This document shows, one piece after another, positions 59,200 to 64,000 of a stretch of DNA of 64,000 nt (positions are counted from its first letter, which is position 1; each line of letters starts with the position of its first letter). A model generated the notes under the pieces. It saw only the letters and a program-made list of their open reading frames with translations, searched no databases and was not told where the DNA came from. The stretch covers positions 23,370 through 87,369 of the forward strand of contig NZ_JAPZVQ010000021.1 in the NCBI RefSeq assembly GCF_027622945.1, read 5' to 3'. The position numbers and the translations under genes are program-made. The stretch comes from Glycomyces lechevalierae (GTDB taxonomy: Bacteria; Actinomycetota; Actinomycetes; Mycobacteriales; Micromonosporaceae).

Positions 59200-59418
59200 T
59201 CTCGTCATACCCAGGCGATAGTTTTAGAACTCGACAGATGTACGGCTCGCAAGCTTCGCCGAGGCCGGGTCCCCCGGGCGGACATATCGGAAAAATCCCG
59301 TTTCACCTTTTGGCCACGAGAAGCCTTGCCCGCCAAGGGGCAGACCCCCTGGAGTTCCTGCGCGTGAGCAGCTCAGTCCGTGAGTGACTCAGTCCGCAGC
59401 GGCTCAGTTCGCAGCGGC

Positions 59419-60120
59419 TCAGTCGAAGAGTTCGCCGCCGCGTTGCGGCCCAGGGCGATCGGTGCGCGAGTGGCCGCCGGTGGTCGGCTCGCCGAAGAAC
59501 TGCTCGAGTTCGAGGTCGTCGAGTTTGAACCACTCCACCGAGTCGTTGAACACCGATGACTCCTCGGCCTCCACGCTCCGGTCGAGCGCCGAGCGCAGCT
59601 CCAGGCGCAGCCGCGGGTAGCGCGGGTCCTGCCGGACCGTCTTGAACCCCACCGAACGGTAGAAGTCCGCCGGCACCAGGCAGGCGCGCGCCTCGCCCTT
59701 CGCGTCGCCGAACGTCTCGATCGCGTAGATCCCCCGCCGCGCCACGTCGGCCGCCACGGTCTGCACCAACTGCCGCCCCAGGCCCGTGCCCGCGTAGGTC
59801 GGGTTCACGAACGCCGTCATGAGCAGCGCCGCGTCCGGCGAGACCGGCCCTGAGGGGAACTCCATGGAGCGGGGCACGAACTTCGGCGAGGCGTAGGTGA
59901 CGTATCCGGCGACCTCGTCGCCCTCGTAGGCGATCCGGCCGCACCCGCCCCATTCGAGCAGCGTGTGCGAGAGCCACGCCTCCTTCTCGAGGGCGGGTTC
60001 GCCCACGTCGCGGGCGGCCTCCGCGCACAGGGGTGAGAGCTCCCAGAACACGCAGGCCCGGCAACGCCCCGGAAGGTCTTCCAAGGAGTCGAGAGTGAGG
60101 TTGACCATGCGCCGATGCAC
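59419..60120 (-). CDS. GNAT-family N-acetyltransferase
   Basis: A 233-residue GNAT. The acetyl-CoA loop is visible in AFVNPTYAGTGLGRQLVQTVAADV and the C-terminal strand region in ADFYRSVGFKTVRQDPRYPRLRLEL. Three Cys-containing segments near the start (GRCRACVFWELSPLCAEA) recur in orthologues of the trx-parB region of related actinomycetes. A -10 box TAGGGT (60127-60132 on the minus strand) ends six bases before the GTG at 60118-60120, so the longer start is chosen; the ATG 12 bases downstream has no supporting box. Confidence 0.8.
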   Translation of the reverse strand: MHRRMVNLTLDSLEDLPGRCRACVFWELSPLCAEAARDVGEPALEKEAWLSHTLLEWGGCGRIAYEGDEVAGYVTYASPKFVPRSMEFPSGPVSPDAALLMTAFVNPTYAGTGLGRQLVQTVAADVARRGIYAIETFGDAKGEARACLVPADFYRSVGFKTVRQDPRYPRLRLELRSALDRSVEAEESSVFNDSVEWFKLDDLELEQFFGEPTTGGHSRTDRPGPQRGGELFD

Positions 60121-60406
60121 CCGTCCACCCTACGTCGACCGCCCGTCCACATGACGGAAAACACGCGCGGCCTTCGCTCCTTGTGCTAGTAGAGTTGTCC
60201 GATCGCACGTCAGGTGTCGTAGCCTGGTCAGAACACCGTTTCGGCTTCGGGTCAACCGCGGGCCGCGGCCGGACGTGTCAGTACGAGATCCCGCGCGAGC
60301 CGCGCCGTCCGAGCCCTGCGTTCGACGAGAGCCTTTGGACGGCACCGCCGCACCGACCCGCGACCACGGATCGCGGGCGACGAGGACCATCAGAGGAGGT
60401 CTCCGC

Positions 60407-61654
60407 GTGTCCGGTACAACACTCGACGATTACACCGGTCGCTACGCATCCCGGGTTCACGGGATGGCACAGTCGGAGATCCGCGCACTGTTCTCGGTCG
60501 CCTCCCGCCCCGAGGTCGTCTCGCTCGCCGGCGGCAACCCGTACACCGCCGCGCTCCCCATGGACGAGCTCGGCGAGATGTTCACCCGCCTCCTCTCCCA
60601 GGTCGGCGCCGAAGCCCTCGGCTACTGCCCCGGCCAGGGCAGCGTCGCGCTCCGCGAAGCGCTGTGCGGCGTCCTGGAGCTCTCGGGCATCCGCGCCTCA
60701 GCGGACGACCTCGTCCTCACCACCGGCGCGCAGCAGGGCCTTGACCTGCTCGCCCGCACCTTCCTCGACCCCGGCGACATCGTCCTCGCCGAGGGCCCCA
60801 CGTACGTCGGCGCGCTCGGCGCCTTCCAGGCCGCGCAGGCCGACGTGCGGCACCTGCCGATGGACGACGACGGGCTCATCCCCGCCGGCCTCGAAGAGGG
60901 CCTCGCCGCGCTCGAACGCGAAGGGCGCCAGGCGAAGTTCCTGTACACGATCCCGACGTACCAGAACCCCGCCGGCGTCACCCTCACCGAGGAGCGCCGC
61001 GAGGAGATCCTCGCGATCTGCGAGCGGCACGGCCTCCTCGTCATCGAGGACGACCCGTACTCGATGATCAACTTCGAGGGCGCCCCGCCCGCGCCGCTGC
61101 GCGCCCGCGCCGAGCGCGGCGTCATCTACCTCGGCACCGTCTCCAAGATCTTCGCCGCGGGCCTGCGCCTCGGCTGGGTCCTCGCGCCGCCCGCCGTGCG
61201 CGACAAGCTGCTCCTGGCGATCGAGGCGTCGATCCTGTGCCCCTCCGGGCTCACCCAGGAGGCCACGCTCCGCTTCCTCACCGAGATGGAGTGGCGCCAG
61301 CAGGTGAAGGTCTTCAACACGCTCTACCGGGAACGCCGGGACGCGCTGCTCGGCGCGCTCGGCGACTACATGCCCGAGGGCATGACCTGGACCGTCCCGG
61401 GCGGCGGCCTGTTCATCTGGGCCACGCTCCCCGAAGGGCTCGACTCGAAGGCGATGCTGCCGCGCGCGCTGCAGGAGCGCGTCGCCTACGTCCCGGGCAC
61501 CGGATTCTATGCTGACGGCAACGGCCGCAGGGAGATGCGCTTGAACTTCTCGACCCAGACCTCCGAGACCATCCGCGAGGGCGTGCGCCGCCTGGCGGGC
61601 GTGGTCGCCGGCGACATCGACCTGCGCGACACCTTCGCCGGAGGCGCCGCATGA
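60407..61654 (+). CDS. PLP-dependent aminotransferase (2-aminoadipate/LysN type)
   Basis: A 415-residue fold-type I aminotransferase of the MocR-like catalytic branch (no helix-turn-helix). Motifs are SLAGGNPYTAALPMD, GYCPGQGSVALREAL, LTTGAQQGLDLLARTF, TIPTYQNPAGVTLT, LVIEDDPYSMINF and the PLP-Lys GTVSKIFAAGLRLGW. GAGGAGGT lies six bases before the GTG at 60407. Substrate may be 2-aminoadipate, leucine or an aromatic amino acid. It is coupled to the ddl remnant by an ATGA overlap. Confidence 0.88.
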   Translation: MSGTTLDDYTGRYASRVHGMAQSEIRALFSVASRPEVVSLAGGNPYTAALPMDELGEMFTRLLSQVGAEALGYCPGQGSVALREALCGVLELSGIRASADDLVLTTGAQQGLDLLARTFLDPGDIVLAEGPTYVGALGAFQAAQADVRHLPMDDDGLIPAGLEEGLAALEREGRQAKFLYTIPTYQNPAGVTLTEERREEILAICERHGLLVIEDDPYSMINFEGAPPAPLRARAERGVIYLGTVSKIFAAGLRLGWVLAPPAVRDKLLLAIEASILCPSGLTQEATLRFLTEMEWRQQVKVFNTLYRERRDALLGALGDYMPEGMTWTVPGGGLFIWATLPEGLDSKAMLPRALQERVAYVPGTGFYADGNGRREMRLNFSTQTSETIREGVRRLAGVVAGDIDLRDTFAGGAA

Positions 61655-62443
61655 AGGAGAGCGCCGCAGCCTCGGACATCCGGGTCCTCATCCTCGCCGG
61701 AGGCATGTCCTACGAGCACGACGTCTCGCTGAAGTCGGGCCGCCGGGCCGCCGACGCCCTGCAGCGCCAGGGCTTCGTCTGCGACGTCCGGGACTTGGAC
61801 GGCGAGCTGCTGCCCGCGCTCCAGGAGTTCCCGCCCGACGCGGTGCTGCCGCTCGTGCACGGCTCCCCCGGCGAGGACGGCTCGCTGCAGGCGGTGCTGG
61901 AGCTCTCGGACATGCCTGCCGCTCGTCGTCAAGCCGAACTCGGGCGGCTCAGGCCTCGGCGTGCACGCGGTGCACAAGGAGGACGACTTCCCCTCGGCGA
62001 TGATGGGCTGCTTCTCCTACAGCGACGAGGCGCTCATCGAATCCTTCGTCGAGGGCCGGGACATCGCGGTCGGCGTCGTCGACCTCGGCGACGGGCCCAC
62101 GGCCCTGCCGCCGGTGGAGATCGCGCCGCTGCACGGCGACTACGACTACGCCGCCCGGTACAACCCCGGCGCGACGCGCTGGACGGTCCCGGCGGCCATG
62201 AGCGAGCCGGTCGCCGATCGCGTGGCCGAACTCGCCGTCCAGGTGCACAAGACGCTCGGCCTCGGCTCGATGTCCCGCATCGACATGATCGTCGACGACG
62301 CCGGCGGCATCCAGGTGCTGGAGGCGAACGTCGCCCCGGGCACCACCGAGACCTCCTTGCTGCCCATGGCGATCGAGGCCGCCGGTCTCGACTTCGGCGA
62401 GACGTTGGCGACGATGGTCCGCCAGGCGCTCGCCCGCGCTTAG
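61651..62443 (+). pseudogene. D-alanine--D-alanine ligase-like ATP-grasp gene with internal deletion and frameshift
   Basis: The gene starts in an ATGA overlap with the aminotransferase and encodes a normal N-terminal domain (VLILAGGMSYEHDVSLKSGRR, VLPLVHGSPGEDGSLQAVLELSDMP) up to about 61915. The reading then continues only in another frame with LPLVVKPNSGGSGLGVHAVHKED, and the C-terminal catalytic domain runs to the TAG at 62441-62443 (GSMSRIDMIVDDAGGIQVLEANVAPGTTETS). The typical 45-60 residues between these parts (cap and linker to the ATP-grasp fold) are missing. So the gene carries a deletion plus frameshift and is probably inactive, unless programmed frameshifting occurs. It would not be the essential Ddl. 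Confidence 0.8.
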
Positions 62444-62457
62444 GGTTCCGCCACTCG

Positions 62458-62511
62458 TACGACTCGAGGGTGTCGATGTTTCACGTGAAACATCGACACC
62501 CTCGAGTCGTA
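62458..62511. promoter_or_regulatory. parS site within a 54-bp perfect palindrome
   Basis: TGTTTCACGTGAAACA (62477-62492), the consensus parS for ParB binding, is at the centre of a perfect 54-bp palindrome with no loop (62458-62484 is the reverse complement of 62485-62511). The outer arms read TACGACTCGAGGGTGTCGA and its complement. It begins 15 bases after the ddl remnant stop. A parS is normally only 16 bp, so the perfect arms of 19 bases on each side are extra. It may also act as a terminator hairpin. Confidence 0.9.
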
Positions 62512-62542
62512 TCGGCGTCTGGGCAGCGTCGCGCCGGGCCGG

Positions 62543-63163
62543 TCAGTCGTCGGTGAGCCAGGCGGCGATGTACTCGAGGTTCATCTGCCACTCGTGCTCT
62601 TCGACCGGCGGCAGGATCTCGTCCCACATCGTCATGAACGGGCCCCGCAGTTGGAGGTAGCCGGCGGGCCGGGCCAGGAACCACTGCTGGAGATGGGCGG
62701 TGCCGTCGCCCCAGCGGTTCACGTGGACCTGCGCGACGGATTCGAGGGACCGGATGGCCCGCTCCAATCGCACGGTCAGCACGCCGAGTTCAGCGGCGTG
62801 CATCGTCGAGAGGTCGCCGAGGTCGAGGTGCGCGCGCGGCTCGAGGATCACCACGACGGGCAGGCCGCTGGGCGCGGGCGGGCTCTTGAGCCGCCACCGC
62901 TCGTTGGACCAGAGGTAGGCGGAGTCGGGGGTGTGGCAGGCGGCGCACTGCTCTTGGCGGTCGCCGCGGCGCGGCGGCTCGGCGTCCACCGGTTCCTGCA
63001 AAGGTTTGATGCGGAGGTCGCCTTCGAACGGAAAGGCGGGCCAATCCACGAATGGGGGCAGGGTCGGGCGCACGCCTGTCGCGCGCGGATGAGGGTGCTG
63101 TCGGCTCTGGCTCGTCAGGTCGGGCTTGGAATTCGGGCCGGGGGTACTCGCAGATGCCACCAT
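62543..63163 (-). CDS. HIT-like protein with CxxCH motif
   Basis: About 206 residues. A CxxCH motif (EQCAACHTPDS) and an adjacent YLWSNERWRL segment resemble the zinc-binding start of GalT/HIT-like enzymes. The later block VAQVHVNRWGDGTAHLQQWFLARPAG parallels the HIT triad region, though it reads HLQQW rather than the full HxHxH, so nucleotide-binding is possible but catalytic power is uncertain. The N-terminal 40 residues are disordered. The start at 63161-63163 is a working choice, since an in-frame ATG at 63176-63178 exists. Function unassigned. Confidence 0.65.
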   Translation of the reverse strand: MVASASTPGPNSKPDLTSQSRQHPHPRATGVRPTLPPFVDWPAFPFEGDLRIKPLQEPVDAEPPRRGDRQEQCAACHTPDSAYLWSNERWRLKSPPAPSGLPVVVILEPRAHLDLGDLSTMHAAELGVLTVRLERAIRSLESVAQVHVNRWGDGTAHLQQWFLARPAGYLQLRGPFMTMWDEILPPVEEHEWQMNLEYIAAWLTDD

Positions 63164-63396
63164 CGAAAAATACCGCATGAATGCGATACTGGAAACAGTC
63201 GGAATCGACCTTTTGGCAGATTTCCACGAGGTTACGCGGCGCGGCGCAGGGTCGACACCCGATAGTGGACTGACATTTACTCCGTGAACCAGGGCAATCG
63301 TCGACAGAATGCGAGATTCGGGGCCGATAGTGACGTGCGCCCATATGGCGGGAAGGGACTGTCGGCAAGGCGGGTCGGTAGGGCAAGCTGGAAGGC

Positions 63397-63972
63397 GTGC
63401 AAGCAACAGTTACTGACAGCTCCACGCCGGAGGCGTCGCCCGTTTCGGGCGGCGACATCGCCGTGCTCGTGGATCCCCCGGTGACTGCCGCGCTCGTTGA
63501 CGAACTCAGCCATCTCTGGGTGAGAGTGACGAACGCCGGCGGTTCCGTCGGATTCGTCCCGCCGGTCAACATCGAAGAGGTTCGCCCTCACACCGTTTCC
63601 ATTCTCGCGCGAGTGATCGACCAGACTGACACGCTGGTCGCTCTAAAGGAAGGAGCCGCCATTGTCGCTTGGTGTGTTCTCACATCAAACGACAGCCCGC
63701 CGCGACAGGGCTGGCGGACCATCCGCCACGTCCAGGTCGATCCCTCCCGACAGGGCGGCGGACTCGGTGGCAAGCTCCTTGCGGCGGTCGACGAAGTCGC
63801 GCGAGAGCAGTTGAAGCTCGAGGCGCTGAGCCTCAAGGTTCGCTCGGGTACGGGAGCCGACGCCTTCTACCGGCGGCACGGCTTCACGGAGGTCGGTCGT
63901 CTGCCCCGCGCCGTGCGCATGGCGGATGACGACTACCGGGACGACATCATCATGTGGCGGGAGCTCTCCTAG
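63397..63972 (+). CDS. GNAT-family N-acetyltransferase
   Basis: A 191-residue GNAT. Motif A, RHVQVDPSRQGGGLGGKLLAAVDEVA, carries the acetyl-CoA loop (Q-x-x-G-x-G/A), and FYRRHGFTEVGRLPRAVRMADDDYRDDIIMWREL is the typical C-terminal strand pair. The GTG at 63397 is a working start; no ribosome-binding site with proper spacing is seen. Similar to tabtoxin-resistance or aminoglycoside-type GNATs, but the substrate is unknown. The remaining 28 bases of the window hold nothing recognisable. Confidence 0.8.
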   Translation: MQATVTDSSTPEASPVSGGDIAVLVDPPVTAALVDELSHLWVRVTNAGGSVGFVPPVNIEEVRPHTVSILARVIDQTDTLVALKEGAAIVAWCVLTSNDSPPRQGWRTIRHVQVDPSRQGGGLGGKLLAAVDEVAREQLKLEALSLKVRSGTGADAFYRRHGFTEVGRLPRAVRMADDDYRDDIIMWRELS

Positions 63973-64000
63973 GAGAGCGATCGAACGACAAGAGCCGGGG

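Overview
The window is a high-GC (about 70%) actinobacterial chromosome segment. Actinobacterial hallmarks are the inositol-1-phosphate synthase / PadR / penicillin-binding protein / GT87 / cca / murJ / pseudokinase / sigM / trxBA layout, a proteasome activator ending in GQYL, a mycothiol-type maleylpyruvate isomerase homologue, and many genes with actinobacterial -10 boxes a few bases before the start codon. The flavour is Glycomycetales/Micromonosporales, but the genus cannot be fixed from sequence alone. The trx-murJ block and a perfect parS site suggest proximity to the replication origin.

Region 1 (1-5930) is a catabolic island. A GntR regulator and the start of lutA lie on the minus strand. 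Divergent from them is a translationally coupled five-gene operon encoding the non-phosphorylated oxidative L-fucose pathway (dehydrogenase, lactonase, dehydratase, SDR oxidase, diketo-acid hydrolase). Its expected products are pyruvate and L-lactate, and L-lactate is the substrate of Lut proteins. Region 2 (6000-13450) holds small accessory genes: a secreted I36-type inhibitor, a GlxA-like regulator opposite a cysteine hydrolase, a SnoaL-like protein, a MerR regulator opposite an old yellow enzyme, and a PAP2 phosphatase.

Region 3 (13423-25506) is the purine cluster: purM, purF, purL, purQ, purS, purB on the minus strand and purD on the plus strand. It is interrupted by a large membrane protein with a cytoplasmic array of Thr-x-x-x-Pro motifs and by a sterol-carrier-like gene. 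Region 4 (25700-36100) has secreted and surface proteins, arginine deiminase, a MarR/metallo-hydrolase operon with a perfect operator, a membrane-anchored beta-lactamase-like protein and a GlcD-type oxidase. Region 5 (36400-42850) contains an aminotransferase IV, fur-ygfZ, an asparaginase, tRNA-Leu(CAG), the proteasome activator, plsC and a cyclophilin.

Region 6 (42800-59200) is envelope and redox housekeeping: an MFS protein, ino1-padR, a class A PBP, a GT87 protein, cca, murJ, a pseudokinase, sigM with its anti-sigma candidate, and trxBA behind a SigR-like promoter. Region 7 (59400-64000) has a GNAT, an aminotransferase, a broken D-Ala-D-Ala ligase gene, a 54-bp perfect palindrome centred on a consensus parS, a HIT-like gene and another GNAT. 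The parAB genes that often follow trxBA in related chromosomes are not here.

The most unusual signals are the parS palindrome, a three-copy intergenic element with a covarying hairpin (near purD, glcD and fur), a cohort of apparently leaderless genes with fixed -10 to start spacing, and the Thr-motif array in the membrane protein.
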